Part shown: positions 1 through 12,960 of the stretch, piece after piece
How the letters are laid out: each line of letters opens with the position of its first letter
Numbering within the stretch: the stretch's first letter is position 1
DNA from: Struthio camelus
Taxonomy: Eukaryota > Chordata > Aves > Struthioniformes > Struthionidae
Assembly: GCF_040807025.1 (NCBI RefSeq)
Contig: NC_090943.1
Coordinates: forward strand, 26,131,213-26,195,212
Reading direction: 5' to 3'
DNA length: 64,000 bases
Made by a program: the position numbers and the translations under genes
The notes under the pieces: model-generated
What the model saw: the letters and a program-made list of their open reading frames with translations, nothing else
What the model was told of the DNA's origin: nothing
Database searches by the model: none

Positions 1-1377
1 GGATTCTATCAAACAGGAGACAGATTTTCTTTGTGACAACTAGCCTTTCCTCTAGAAAGCACTGTTTAATGATTAGGGCCAGAATTTGAGACCTCATATC
101 AAGTATCTTCTCTGCTCTGTGAGTCTAAAGTGAACTACTTCACCTCTAAGTAGCTGACTTCCCAATCTGCCGTCCTGGAGCGGTAACACTTTCCAGGACA
201 TTGCAACAGTGTGTTCCATCTCTTAAGACATTCAGATACAATGTTGGGGGTGGTCATGCAAGCCGGTAATGGACTACCAGAGAAAATGCTGTTGACGGTA
301 CTTTTATTTCTGCCATTGTAATAGATAAGATTTAGTTCAACAGCAATCAAAATGTGTGCATATGCATCTTTTAATTTATGCCTATGTAGCCATTTCAAAA
401 TTCAGTGTATTAATATGCCTATATACTATTATAATGCATGAAAGCAATGAATGTGCCAGTTTGGGGCATTGATTTATGTAACACTGATTACTTGTATGAA
501 ATTATGCATCATTAAATACTTCAATATGTACCATATCTGCCATTGTGTCATACACATCCAGGCCTGTATCAGGGTAAAAAGGCACAAGAGAATCAAGAAG
601 AGCTGTTAGTGCAGACAATAAACTGGCTTTAATCAAAGGGAACCGTTCTCCCCGTGCTGGCTGCAGTGGCCTCAAGTCTCCAAAGGAGAGAAGACAGAAA
701 TGTGAGCAGCAAAAAGGACACTTCCATAGAGGAATGTACTGAAAGGAGTGGAAACTCTTTTACTGACAGACCACATATTCTAGCAGTCAGAGGAGCAACA
801 GAAGGCTGAGCTAGTTGTGCAATGCTTTGGAGACGGATCTGCGATCCCTGAAAACACTGGGCAAAGACCAGGAAAAGCTCAACAATGGTGCGGACATTGA
901 GGAGGGGAATGCAGCACAGCCGTATTTTTTCATAGGAATTTATCACCCTAGTGTGAGCGATTTTGCAATCCCCGTAAAAAGACTGGCAATTTAACTTAAG
1001 CCAGCTTAAACTGGACAGTTCAGGCATATCTATCCAAATGAGCCTGGTGACTGTCCAGCTGAGGTGGGGAGGTGTTGGCCTGAATTTTGACTAATGACAA
1101 TAGATACTATGTTTTCTTACATTTTGTATGCCCATTGAGAAGGATGGTGTGTATCAGCAAACACATGTTTTCTGTTGACAATTAAGTGCAAGAAATGATG
1201 AAAATAATGTATATTCTCCCAGAACAACTAAATTCATGATTTCTAGATATGTCAGCTTGCAAGTAGCTGTGTTTGTGAATTAGATCCTCAAATGCAAGGT
1301 TAAGGCCAACTCCAAAATTGAATGAAAAAATCATTTATTACCATTTATCTACATTTTTCCCCACTATGCAACATGCT

Positions 1378-1426
1378 TGTATTCTTCATTAAAAGAATGA
1401 AGAATTGTATTCTTCATTAAAAGAAT
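1378..1426. repeat. 28-nt tandem duplication, about 1.75 copies
   Basis: A 28-nt unit starting tgtattcttcattaaaagaa at 1378 is followed directly by a second copy starting at 1406 that matches for about 21 nt. This is a local duplication in intergenic DNA with no visible function. Confidence 0.8.
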
Positions 1427-2211
1427 TTATTCTTGATCCCATTCCCAGTATAGTATGGTCACTGAAAATACTACTTGAAATAAGATGAAATTCTTTGCTC
1501 CTGCAGCTACCCCATATAGCCAGTAGTTTTCTTGGCAGGAGTTTATAAGGGCTTCTAAAATTCAAAACTCAAGTTATTTCATCCTATTTCAGTAGCAAGA
1601 ATGTTTTATTGCTTGGCTTATTTGTCAGGCTCTTAGTTTTCCATGAATCAGTAGACAAAAAATGTGTTCTAGAAATTATCACCAAAACATACAAAACTGA
1701 GTGACCTCAACATAGCTGTGGAACTGCGTGGCTTCATTTGTAGAGAAGATGATCTCATGTCTTCCCTTCTTTTCCACTACCTCCACAGTTTCTATTATTG
1801 TCCCTTCATAACATGAAAAGTTATGTTAACCATTTTTGAACTTCAGAATAATTTTTAAGCTAATTTTCTTAAGATGAGATAAAATAAATTGGTTAAAAGA
1901 ACAAAGCAAAAAATTCTGAAAACATGCTGAATACACTCCTGGAAAACGTAGTCTGCTCTAATCACTTTTAAGAGTATCTGTCACAGCTGATCATTGCCAC
2001 TGATCTTTTTCAGCAGTGCCAGAATTTCTTGATCCCATCAGTCTGTTCTGTTGCTGATGGCAAAATGATTTCTGGTGAGACCTTGGATCCTGTAACAAAA
2101 TCCCTTTGAATGGGTGTGGTGGAGCTAAGTTAGTAAGTATGCATAATAAGTTTTCAGAGATTTTAAAATGAAAATATATAAAACCAGTCAGTAAACCAAA
2201 TTCTGTAAACT

Positions 2212-2243
2212 TATATATATATACATATATATGTATATATATA
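2212..2243. repeat. (AT)n palindromic simple repeat
   Basis: Alternating T and A with two interruptions (acat and atgt) placed symmetrically, so the tract can fold on itself. It is an intergenic microsatellite. Confidence 0.85.
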
Positions 2244-4131
2244 GCTTCTCTCAATAAAGAGGCTGCAACAGAAAATATTTTTTCGCTTTTTGTTTTTTGA
2301 TACATATTTCATCTTTGTAGCAAGAAGGTACATTAGTAAGACAAATATACTATGTCCTTGACTTGATGAAAGATGTGTTGTTGCTCTGGGACCAGTGGAA
2401 TATTATTACTGCTACTGAAGGAAGTATTTGGTCCCTAAATTTCAACTTTTCAAATCAGTATTAAAAGGAATTGAGGAGAGTGTGGGATTTTTTTTGAACT
2501 GGACAGTCAGTCTTGCAGTTTAAAGTCATATGTGGTCCTTATATACATGCTTATATTGGTTTGCTGGATGTGCTTTATGGAAAAAGAAATTTCTGGGTGA
2601 ATATGTGTTGCAGAAACTGTCTCCATTACTTGAAATGCTGAGAAATATCTTATTGCTGGACTTGAGGAAGGGCCACATGACTCTTCTATAATTTCTCCTT
2701 TGCCTTTTTGTCCAGTCCTGTGAGACTCGCATTCAATGAGATAGTATTCCTCTGTCCTGTCTGTTCACCTGTAGATAGGCATATGCCAGGATATCTTTAT
2801 TCTCTGACATGTAGCCATGCAGTTCTATTATGGGTGAAGAGCATATTGTTTCTGAAGGTTGGGAGTCATGACTCCTGGATATTGCTCCACATTTCATGAA
2901 ATTCTAAACAAATTAATTTATCCTGAAATAGATTGTGTTTATATTGGAGTAGAGATGGCTTTTTTACTTCCTGGTAAACTGTACAGTATGTTATACTAAA
3001 TGAAGGGAAGCACTTACTTAAGATAGTGAAGCATTCTTAAACATCATTTACATAAAATAAGGAACCAAGTGAAGCCAAAGAATTAGGTGGTGCATTAGAC
3101 TATATTCAGAAAAGTGATTCCTAAGAAGTTTTTTAATTATTCTGAGATCGCTCTTCTATTGCCAGTATTTAATCCTCATCATTTAGTTCAAGCAAAATTC
3201 TAAGTGAAGTCAATGAGATTTTTACTTAGCTATTCAGTCAGGTTTGTCCCCCGCAGTTATATAAATACCTCAGGTCTGCCTTCTCCTGAACACATTTACC
3301 CAAGAACCGTGTTTGGGATGGACTCTGTTCCACTGTGTACCCTCTGTCAAGACAGCCTTATCAAGGGAACGGCACTAAAATGGTGGCAGCCCTTTCTCCA
3401 TCACCACTACCTGTTCTGGCACATTCAATATCACAGCACAGCAGCTCAGTCATGAAACCTCCTCTTCACCAATTGCTCAGTTTCCTTTAGTCCTATCTTA
3501 ACGTCCTATGCTTGCACAATTATTTATTTCTGAATTCCTCCCTGAAAGCTCCTCCGTATAATTGGGGTCTTGCACCTCTCTGACATCAAGGGGGCTTTAT
3601 GGGAACACGAGCAGTGAGGAAGATTGGTGGTAGGGAATGTTAGTGGTAGGGAAAAGGAAAATGCAGTATAGAGATTAAGTGAGAATGGGATACTCACAGC
3701 TACCAGAATGAGGTGAAGGCGGGTGACGAGAAGCTGGGGGTAACGAGAGCCTACACAAAGTTTAAGAGATGGAAGGGAGAACTATCATGTGCTGAGTGTG
3801 GACAACAAAAGCTGGGCTGCAGAAGTTCTCAGATATGGGCCTCAGTGTTCTCCAATGTGCATAAAAAATCTGATGCCCATGTGAGGAATAATAAAATCTT
3901 TTCACATTTCATCTAAATACATGAACACCTGTGATGTTTCAGACAACCCTGTGACTCTTGTTTCTGCATCTCAGTAAGGACACCATGGAGGAAGGGAAGG
4001 TACATGTTAGAAGGTAGCTCCCGTGGGACTTGGGACCCAGGAGGATTTCTCCGGTCTCAGCCTGAGAGATGCTAGGCTGCTCTGATTCTGCAGGCAGCAG
4101 CACAGTTGAGCACCTTTTCCCAATAGGTAAG

Positions 4132-4160
4132 CACACACACACACACACACACACGCACAC
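4132..4160. repeat. (CA)n microsatellite
   Basis: About 14 CA units with one CG interruption near the 3' end. Intergenic. Confidence 0.95.
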
Positions 4161-4649
4161 AAAATTCACAATATACATACAGCCATGCAAATAGATCAAC
4201 ACTTGACTAGCCCTTTTAATCCTGTTTTCCCTCTATTTTATCCTCTTGTTCCTTCCTGAGGCACCTTGATCCCTTCTCCCTCACCTTTGAGCCTTCCCCT
4301 AAACAACCCATAGTAAGTCTTGCACTTTCTCATAATCCCCTTAAAACATCCTATAAAAATTTAAACAATTTTCTTCTTCCTCCATCCCAGAATAAGTCCC
4401 ATAACCCTTTAAGAAACCACCTCTCTAGTTTGCATAGCATTTTAGGGGAAAGAGTTTCTTCCTCTGATTCATCTTGGAGGGACAATGGTCTGATCATTCT
4501 CTTTGGATGGTCTTAGAAGTAGCCAATTCAGCTTCATTTTCACTGATTAGGTTTCTGGGATTCCTCTGCCTGTTCTTGCTCCTCTGATCCTCATTAGGTC
4601 TTTGCGTTCACCATGATCAGCCTCTACTCACATAACCTAACAGTACAGA

Positions 4650-5195
4650 GAAGAACAACTCAAATGGACAAGGTGTGGAGCAGCTGTTTTGCAAGGAAAG
4701 ACTAAAAAGGCAGAGACTCTTCAAATGGGAGGGGAGAAGGCAGAATGGAGTATGACCGAGGTTTACAAAATAATGAAGGCAGTGGATAAGATGAACACAG
4801 AATTGTTATTCACCAAATCCCATATTACTAGGACTAGGGCACACTCAATGAAACTAATAAAAGATAAGTTTAAAACCAGTAAGCGTTTCTTTAGACAGGG
4901 TATAGAGAACCTCTGGAGCACAGGGGCTGTGGAGCCAGATGGTATCAGCAAGTCCAACAGGGAATTAGACAAATTTATAGACAACAGCTTCCTAAAGAGA
5001 CACTAAAAGGACTTTGCAGGCAGGTTCCCTAGGACATCTCTAATACAAATGTGGATTTTCGGGGAGGGTACACGATAGAGTGGCCAGGCTTGCATACTCT
5101 CCCTAAATAGTGTTTTCTTTTGCCACTCTTGAACCCATAATAGTAGGTCGGATGGACTATTCGTCTAACCAAGTACAGCATTTCTTATGTTCCTA
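4650..5195 (+). mobile_element. Old CR1 LINE, 3' end, sense orientation
   Basis: The + strand reads as the C-terminal end of a CR1 reverse transcriptase followed by the CR1 3' UTR. The frame at 4689-5006 keeps family landmarks: EVYKIMKAVDK, then SHITRTRAHSMKLI, then a KRFFRQGIENLWS block and a DKFID motif. The 3' part ends with a degenerate form of the tail seen in old amniote CR1 (ggatggactattcgtctaac, then ttcttatgttcctat). The copy is 5' truncated, as is usual for CR1, and carries substitutions typical of an ancient insertion. Subfamily cannot be given without a library search. Confidence 0.88.
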
Positions 5196-6650
5196 TACTT
5201 CAAGAGGAAATCTCTAAGATTGATACACTCTTTTAAGTTTCTATGGATGGAAAACAAATATGTTGTGAATAGCAGCTTAAATCTTGAATAAAGAGTCATT
5301 GCCTTGGTCTTGAAAAGAACCACTTAACTCTCAGGCTCAGAAACAGCTCACTGACCTCAGTTCATTTCTGTGGAATTAACTCAATAAATCTTCACAGGAT
5401 TGGGAACAGTATTAGTATTTCATTGTTCCATAGAGACAGAAGCTTTCCTCGCACAGTACTAAGTTGCAGCTGAATTACTGTGGTTTAATTTTCTTGTTCA
5501 GGGAATGTTTCACACAGTCGGCATGTCAGGATCCCACTTAAGGAAATAAAATGTTCAAAATAAAATAACTGAAGCCCTAACCTAGAACAAGATGTAATAG
5601 TGACATTATAAATATTTTACGTGTTAAATTAGATATTTCTACATTTTCACATCCATGATGTTAAATGGATCGTACTACACATAGAGTGGTCTTCCTAGTT
5701 TGTTTTCACTTTGCTTTTGCTCCTGTGTAAGGCCTGCCGCTTTGTGAAGGAAACCTGAACCCAAAAAGCTAACATCCCAAACTGTTAGCAACACAAACAT
5801 GCTAGTCCTAGGCAGTCAAATGGGGGTCAAGCTGCAATCTAGCCTGTGCTTTCCCCAGCTGCTTTAGTATTCAGGCAAGTATTAATATCTCTTTTATGAC
5901 TTGTTCAGTTTTACAAAAGCTCGACTTCACTAGGAAGGATGCACCTCTGTTCTTGGTTAACAAGTCAACTGGCAAAGTTTTGTTCTGGATCTAAGTGCTT
6001 ACATTCTAAAAATCTATTTTTTCACCATGGCTTTGGGTTCAACAATTATTGCAGGCATAAGTCACATTTTTATCATCTACTGTCTCACTGTATAGATGAC
6101 TTTTAAGATGAGTAGCCACAAACTAGAAAGATAAACTTTGACATTCTATTACATGTACCACAAAACAAATGTTATAGCAAAAGTTATAGGGAGAAGTGGA
6201 AATGTCATGCGTGATCTTGTGTTCTGTACAGAGCCAAAGAACAAAGGGCCTGAAACCCCTTAGCTGGGCTTCAACAATGGCTGTGGGAAACCATAGTCAC
6301 AGAAAACTAGGAGAGGTTTCCTTCCTTCAGCTTCTTTCTGATGGATAAAATTAATCAGCTAGACCAAAAAAGCAGAAACAATTCCCACTGTTTTTCTGCT
6401 TGGTTTACCTTAGAAAAAAGACTGCAAGCCTGCATCACCTCTGTTTTTGTTGGTTGTTGGCAATGAGATTTTTGTATGTGTGCACCCTGTTTGGGAGAAA
6501 TTACCCTTAGTTTGTAGTTCCTGGTGGGAAGGAAGGAGAGACCATGCCTTGTTTCACATAAGCTGCTGGGGATCCTCAGCTATGGCTTATTAAATGTGCT
6601 CTGTGCAGGCTTATTAAAATACTGCAGGAGGGGAAGAGGGGTATCCTATT
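5196..6650. other. Intergenic, nothing recognised
   Basis: AT-rich unique-looking sequence with no convincing exon, RNA gene or repeat. Confidence 0.5.
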
Positions 6651-6653
6651 TTG

Positions 6654-6849
6654 CACTCCTTCCTTCCTTCTTTTCCTTCTTTTCCATCTTTTTTCTTTTT
6701 CTTTATCCCTTTTTCTTTTTTCTTTGTTTTCCTTCCTTTTTCTTTCTTTCCTTCTTTCGTTTTCTTCCTTTTTCCTTTTTCTCTCCCTCTTTCTTTCCTT
6801 CTCTCCTTCTTTCTTTCCTTCTTTCTTTTTTCCTTCTTTTTTCTTTCTC
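6654..6849. repeat. Homopyrimidine (CTTT/TTCC)n tract
   Basis: About 195 nt of almost pure C and T on the + strand, made of irregular ctttc, ttcc and tttt units with only a few purines. Long open frames on both strands here (runs of F and S, or of K, R and E) are artefacts of the composition. Such tracts can form intramolecular triplexes. Confidence 0.95.
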
Positions 6850-9340
6850 AAAGAATACCCAAATGTTTTTGTTTACTTATTTCAATTTGTCTTTTTTCCT
6901 GGCTTTTGACTGCTGCAATTCAGATCCAGTATGATCTGAAAAAAGCAGTGGTACCTGAAGAATTCATGAAAAGGGGACATCATAAGTGGATGAAATCCAA
7001 ACAGTGAAGGAAAGGAAGGGATTTTAGTTGGGGTATTTATCATTCATTTTTGCTCTTCGGTCACATTTTTAAAAAAGAATATCTTCATTAAAACCCAGCA
7101 TCTTTTCAAGTAAACAATAATACCAGATTAATCCAGAGAATCAGAAAGAAGCAAAGAACAAACTACAGTTTGCTTCTACAAAAAAAAAAAAAACAAAAGA
7201 AATTGGCTTCCTGTTTCTAAACCTCTCAGATCCATTTTGTCCATCTAAAGGAGCAAGAGGTACAAGTTTTATTTTAAAAATAATTGTAGGTAGCCATGAG
7301 AATTCATTGGCCTGAGTGTTCCTGGCTGGAAAATACTGTATGTTTCTGCTAAGATATGAAATTAGCTGTGTTGAGCGTAATATGCCAGAAACTATTGTAT
7401 TTGGGTTTGTTACCCTGATAGGAAGCACATTTTTGTGTGTTTGTTTTCACTCTTTTTCCATGGGGGAATCCCCTGGGCTTTACTTTCCCCTTGCCAAGAG
7501 GAAGAACCAAAATATTTGTTTCCATTTGCCAATTGGAAGCTCCTTTGTTATGTTCCATCCCTTAAAGGAAGAAATAATAATGCTTGCCTGGACTTCGCTT
7601 AAGAAAGAAAAACACCTGCTGAGAGAAAATAATCTCCTTTCTTTAACAAATTGTTTAAGATAGCCCTCTAACAGGACACCAGAGAATTATATTGTTATAG
7701 ATGTTTGTATGTAATTTGAGAGAACTCTAATTATCCAATTTCATGTCACTAAAGAGACATGGCCCAATTTTGTAGTGAGTTTTATGTATATAAAAGGTAT
7801 GTATACACCCTTGCTCTCATGTTAAACTCAATGCAAAATGGGGACCTCTGTGCTTCTCCTGTTTGAATGGATCAGGTACAGAACAATGGAAAGGAGACTA
7901 GTTGTTTTAGTTACAATTTTAAACAAGAACATTGAAACTACAAAACCTCAAAAACATGTAGGGAAAACATACAACCATGTGAGATCCTCAAAACTGCCTT
8001 GATTTTAATTTTTAAATGTGCTAGGTATCACATTAATTGTGTCTGTTTAAAAGGCTGGCAAATGACCGTCATGCAAAAGTTTCCTCATTTAACCCTGTTC
8101 ACAAAAGTTAAAGCTAGGTAAGTTTACACATAGACAGACAACGGGTCACATTAAAAGAAATGTTGAAGCCAAGGTTAGTGGATCCAAGAGAGAAATGAAT
8201 AGTATATAGCTATAATGTATAGCCCAAGGATACAGAGGCCCTCTCTTGGTTTTCCTTGTCCATGTATGATTCTGTAAAACACTATTACTGGTTACCAGAA
8301 GAAGAAAGTGGAAATGCTTATCAGCATGAAGAAACAAAACAATATAATTTGCAACTTTATCAGTAAGGCTGGTTTTGTGTTTTGAATACGCTTGGTTCTT
8401 TCTAGGAACATGTAGAAACAATTAGAGTAGAAGAAATTAACAACCTGTTAATCTAGTTAAGAAAAAAAATCCTCTTCCTATTACAAAATTAATACATCTA
8501 ACGGATCATCTCCTAGAGGTCTGACTGTTCTGTTCAAGACTCTACCTAGAATAGCACAGAAAAAGTAATGCAGAGAACAATCAATATTCAGATTTACAGG
8601 TTTATTAGTGTTATAATTCAAATAAATTAAACATTATATGACTGTGACTACTCTCATTATATAAGTATATGCTGCGCTATCATTTTGAGGGGTATGAATT
8701 AGTCTCACGACTAATTATGCCTATTTTAATGTGTAACTTCTATAGTTACAAAAGTCACATGAAGTAGCATGTAAGGAGAAGCAGCCACAATTAATGCAGA
8801 AAACAACATTCTGCTTTTTTCTTTTGATGTATTTGTAGATTGGACTAAAATGTTTAAACTTGGATTACTGTAGTTGTAGTGGCTACACAAAAATGAACCC
8901 GGGATAACAACTTTTTAATCAATAACAAAGAAAATGGGACTATCCGTGAGCTAAACAGGACACAGAAGGGCTGAAATGCTGGTTCTCGCCCTGAAAAGGG
9001 GCATTTCTCTTACAGGTAGTCCTTCAGTGGCCTCACCGCTCCACTGACTTCCTTTGAGTGGGGATCCGGTCCTCACGGTCCGGGAGTTGAAAACGCAGTC
9101 TGGAGAATCACTGGAGCAATACATTTTTCTATGCCTCTGTTTACTAAGTAAAAAAATATTTTAAAATATGTGTTTTCAGTGTTAATATTTGCAAAAAAAC
9201 CCCAGCTCTCTCTGAGCTTCAGGGATGAAAAGGTTTCTCAGCTTTCCTTTCAAATTCCACAGCCTGTTTGTTGGTAATTATTTATGGAAGCAAACGCTTG
9301 AATTGACGATATGGTTGTATAACCTTGTAGAACAACTGTT
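6850..9340. other. Intergenic, upstream flank of the STEAP2 CpG island
   Basis: AT-rich sequence with an A13 run near 7179. No gene or repeat family was recognised with confidence. Any distal STEAP2 regulatory elements would be in this flank, but nothing specific can be pointed to. Confidence 0.5.
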
Positions 9341-9343
9341 AAA

Positions 9344-10520
9344 TCCCGCGGGCGCACAGTATGCCAGCTACAACCCAAACGCGAGGAGCCACGTCCCCCA
9401 CCCGGGTGAAGCCGAAGGGGCGACCAGCGCCGAGGCCCGCGCAGCCCGCGGCCTCCCTGACCCACAGACGCGCTCCTGGCGTTGCGCGCCGGACCCCGAC
9501 CCCCGGCTCCTGCCCTGGCACCACCAAAGGGCAAGGCAGGGAGAAAATAACCACAAAGCAGCTGGAAGATGGTTCCGCTTTGAAAACAGACCTGGGTCAG
9601 AGCAGCCTGGCCGGGCACAGCGTTTCAGGGCGCAGCCCTGGAGAGGTTTGTTTGGCCGTTGAGGCTGTGAGCTCCCTGGGCCTGTAGTTTGGGAGGCCCG
9701 GGTGGGGATGTGGGGGTGTGTGTGGAGGGGTGGGTGTGTTTGGGAGTGCCAGGTATGTGTGCGTGTGTCTCGGCGGCGGTTACATAAATTCGAGGCATTT
9801 GGGACCGAGCAACCCCCTAGGCCGCACCTGGAGCCCCTGCCCTCCGCGGCTCCCCCCGGCCCGGCCCGGCCCGGCCCGGCCTGGCCGCCTCGCCCGCCCG
9901 CCCGGTGGCGGCCGCAGCCGCGGCCGCAGGGGGCGGGCCGCAGCGGCCCGAGAGGCGCCGCCTTCCCGCCCGCCCGTCCGCCCGCCACTGCAGGGCCGGA
10001 GCCCGAGGAGAGGAGGCGGCGGCGCGGTCGTGCCGGCGGGCGAGGGGAGGTGAGCGAGGGGCCCGGCCCGGCTCTGCCCGCCGGGCGGCTCTCAGGCCGG
10101 CCGCGTCCAGCGGGCCCTGAGCGGCGGCGCGGCCCCCGCAGCCGCGGGGAGCTCGCCGGTGCCGGGCGGCGGCGCAGCGCAGGGAAAGCGGCGCCGGGGG
10201 GTCCGGAGCCGGGGCCGGGCCGGGCGCGGAGGGGCGGGCAGGCCGGGCGCCGCGGCCCGCGGGGTCGCCCCCGCCGGGGATGCCGGCCGAGGCGAGACCC
10301 GGCTCGGCCGCGCCGCGCCGCGCCGCGCCGGCCGCCCCTCCGCGTTCGTTAGACACCTGCGGGGCCGGGCGGCCCCTCGGCGAGCCCCGCGCGGGCGGGA
10401 GGCGGCGGCGGCCGCGCCGGGGGCCGGGGCTGCGCGGGCGGCGGCGGCGGGGCCGGGCCGAGGCGCTCCGGGAACGGGGTTTTGTGCAGCCCCAGGTATC
10501 GGTAAGGAGCCTTTAAACGC
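9344..10520 (+). promoter_or_regulatory. STEAP2: CpG island, probable STEAP2 promoter and non-coding first exon
   Basis: An abrupt change from AT-rich to very GC- and CpG-rich sequence, with several GGGCGGG-type Sp1 boxes (for example near 9929 and 10229) and a (CCCGG)n run near 9855-9885. It lies about 5.6 kb 5' of the STEAP2 initiator codon. STEAP2 coding begins 33 nt inside an internal exon, so a non-coding first exon must lie upstream, and this island is the only good candidate. Consensus-like donors that could end the first exon are gag/gtgagc with the GT at 10050, and tcg/gtaagg with the GT at 10502. The transcription start itself cannot be read from sequence. Long open frames on both strands across the island are composition artefacts. 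Confidence 0.75.
9855..9885. repeat. (CCCGG)n simple repeat in the CpG island
   Basis: About five tandem cggcc/cccgg units within the island; GC-rich low-complexity sequence. Confidence 0.75.
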
Positions 10521-10664
10521 AGGGGCGTAGCCATCGGAAGCGATGTTTAAATTAAGTACATGTTCAGGGACTACCGGGCTTTCTGTTTTTTAGTTCTTCT
10601 CCTGCAGTAATCGTTCTTCTCAGGGCAAGTTTTCGCCGTTGTGTCTCCTCCTGGGTGATGCGGC

Positions 10665-12960
10665 TGGACAGTGTTCCCTTAGCTTGTCTAAGGGTGCCGT
10701 CAAAAGCTTTACAAACGTCAAATGTATATCACGCCTACTGTTTCGTGTACCCCATAAGCCACTTATTTCATCAAAGAAGGCTGGTTTTATTGCATTCTGT
10801 TCCTGAGCAACCCATACTAGCTGCTTATCATCTGCTTACCATCTGAGTATTTACCAGTCTATTGCTTAATAATTTGTGGTAGAATCTTTCCAGAGACTGA
10901 AGTAAGGCTAACAGGCCTTTACTTCCCTCAGCCCTGCGCCTTCCCCGCTTCAGAGATGCGCGCCAGTCGGCCTCTCCTGTCCTGAGTTCTCAGACATCGC
11001 TCCGGTCCGTTCTGTAAGCATCCAGGGTGCGTTTCGTAAGTGCCTGCGGACTTAAAAATCTTTCTTATCTTTAGCTTTTACAACTTATATTTTTCTACTC
11101 TGACCTGACCTCCTGTCCCCCTGTAAAATGAATTTCATTAAATGTCTAGTCACAATTAACCTTTCTGCTAAGGGCTGAAGTAAAGAAGATGTTTAATACT
11201 TTCAGTCTGTTTTTGTATCACCTATAATTTGTTCCTTTTTTCTCTTAAGTAATGAACCTTATCTTCTTCTTTCTTTTAGTGTATTGATAAAACATTTGTT
11301 TGTTATCCTCTGTGTCCTTTACTAGTTGTAACTCGTTTTCATGGCTTCACTGTTCTGATTTTATCCCTACATGGTAACATGGTCTCTTTTACTCATCCAT
11401 GTGCCCTTTTTTACTTTTTGTGTGTGTTGTTTTTTCAGGTCATTAAAGCGCTCCTGATGCAGTTATAGTAGTCTTGCACACTCTCTCCTCTAAATTGCCA
11501 TTTGCATTAAATATAGCCCCTTTCAGTAACTGCCAGCTTTCCCAAACTCTTCGGTTTCTTAAGATTATTTGCCCAAAAATCATGTCTACCTTTGTTCATG
11601 CTTACGTCGTCTTTTTAAAGTCCATTAGTTTTATTCTGTGCCTCACACTCTACTTTTCTTAGAACAGGCAGTGAGGAACTTTAGCTAGTGGGCCAAATTC
11701 AGCTCACCACAACATTTCATCATGTTCTACTCCGTGATGTCCCCTTTCCTGAGGATCTTTCAGACAAAAATTGGAAGTGCGCCACAGTATGGCTTATTTG
11801 TATTGATAGCCCATTTCTTCATGGAACTTCCCTTTCTATCCCAAAGTTTTGCAGCACCTTCGTAACACATGGCATGAACTGAAATGGGCCTCTGTAGTCA
11901 CATGGTGGATGCATGCATATCCTGTTGTACCCACTTGATGTATATTTCTTATCTGATCAAAATACAGCCGTTTTGATTATGTTCCTGGATGTAGACGAAT
12001 CATGGTACAGGAAATGCTGGTATTTTGTTTGTGTTGGATGTACTTCTGGTCATGTGGCAAGAAATAAGTTGATGTTTTTTCAATACATGCATAAAAGTCT
12101 ATACTGTCTGCCTCCCCCAAAAAATCTTTTCTTAGAGGACAGATTTTTGTGGTTACTTTCACGCATTATTTTCCATCTTTAAAGCCTTAATCTAATTTCA
12201 CTGAGTTCCTTCCTCCTAGTCAGAAATGAAATGTAAAGTAGCCAGTCTTCTAATAGCTTCCTCCAGTATCTGAAATCAAGTTACTCGCAACTGTGTGAGA
12301 TTGTTTACCATACATACTGAATTTCTAGCTGATGACTGAGTAATGTCCCCTACTAACCGTTAGTTACCGTTATATCAGGATCAGCTCTTGTAGGTTGTTC
12401 AGGAAGAGCGTCATCCAGCTCCTTCTCTTCATATCATCTACTATCAATACCTCCCAAGCCACAATCTAATGCTTTCTCTTTGCTCCTTCTCAATCAACCT
12501 GCATTTTCTCATTGTTTCCTTAACTTCAGAGGTCATGTAGACCTTCTTGTTATATGATGCAGAGCTACTTCTTTTTTTTCCTCACTTTCTGCCCTTCTGG
12601 AACAAGCTTCATCTTTCTATACCAGCATATTTATCCTACGGTTTGTTTCACCAGCTCTCCATACTGATTATGTCATACCTATAGTTTCATATGAAGAATT
12701 CCTTCCTATTGTGTGTGTTTGTTTTGTTTTGTACGTCTATCTGAGATATTCAGAAGGTTGCCTGGCTGTTTTTCTCTTTACCCTTTTTATAGCTTTTTTG
12801 CAGCTTTGTGTCCTCTCCTCTCCAAACCTACAGCAGTACTTCTTTCTGTGAGCCTTAGCCACTGCTCCTCTTCAAAGCCTCCCTTACTCCATTAGTGAAT
12901 TTGAGTCCTAAAACGCTTTCCTTTCAGTATTACATGAAATCTCTCTCTTTCCATTAGCTT
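10665..12960 (-). mobile_element. Ancient CR1 LINE, long antisense ORF2 segment
   Basis: The + strand of this stretch follows, in order and with many substitutions, the reverse complement of an old amniote CR1 second reading frame. Landmarks include gtcaaaagctttacaaacgt near 10699, the taataatttgtggtagaatc block near 10867, gtcctttactagttgtaac near 11314, aaagtccattagttttattc near 11617, tgtcccctactaaccgttag near 12344 and the gattatgtcatacctatagt block near 12665. It is broken by stops and indels in every frame, so it is not coding. It lies in STEAP2 intron 1 beside the promoter island. The boundaries are approximate, especially past 12.7 kb. Confidence 0.72.

Larger units (their letters stand above)
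1..4640. other. Intergenic region upstream of STEAP2, no supported gene
   Basis: No reading frame here resembles a known protein or has convincing exon borders. STEAP1, which lies upstream of STEAP2 in other vertebrates, is not visible. The stretch holds a 28-nt tandem duplication near 1378-1426, an (AT)n palindromic run near 2212-2243 and a (CA)n run at 4132-4160. An open frame of 132 codons on the minus strand (629-1027) is unidentified and is treated under findings. Confidence 0.6.

Noticed and set aside
4689-5006. 105-codon frame as an independent gene
   Set aside because: It is the decayed C-terminal end of a CR1 reverse transcriptase.
6524-7007. Open frames rich in Phe/Ser (+) or Lys/Glu/Arg (-) near 6.6-6.9 kb
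   Set aside because: Produced by the homopyrimidine tract itself.
9361-10530. Many long open frames on both strands over the first CpG island (up to 216 codons)
   Set aside because: Stop codons are rare in GC-rich sequence; the translations are Arg/Pro/Ala/Gly runs with no family resemblance and no consistent splice context.
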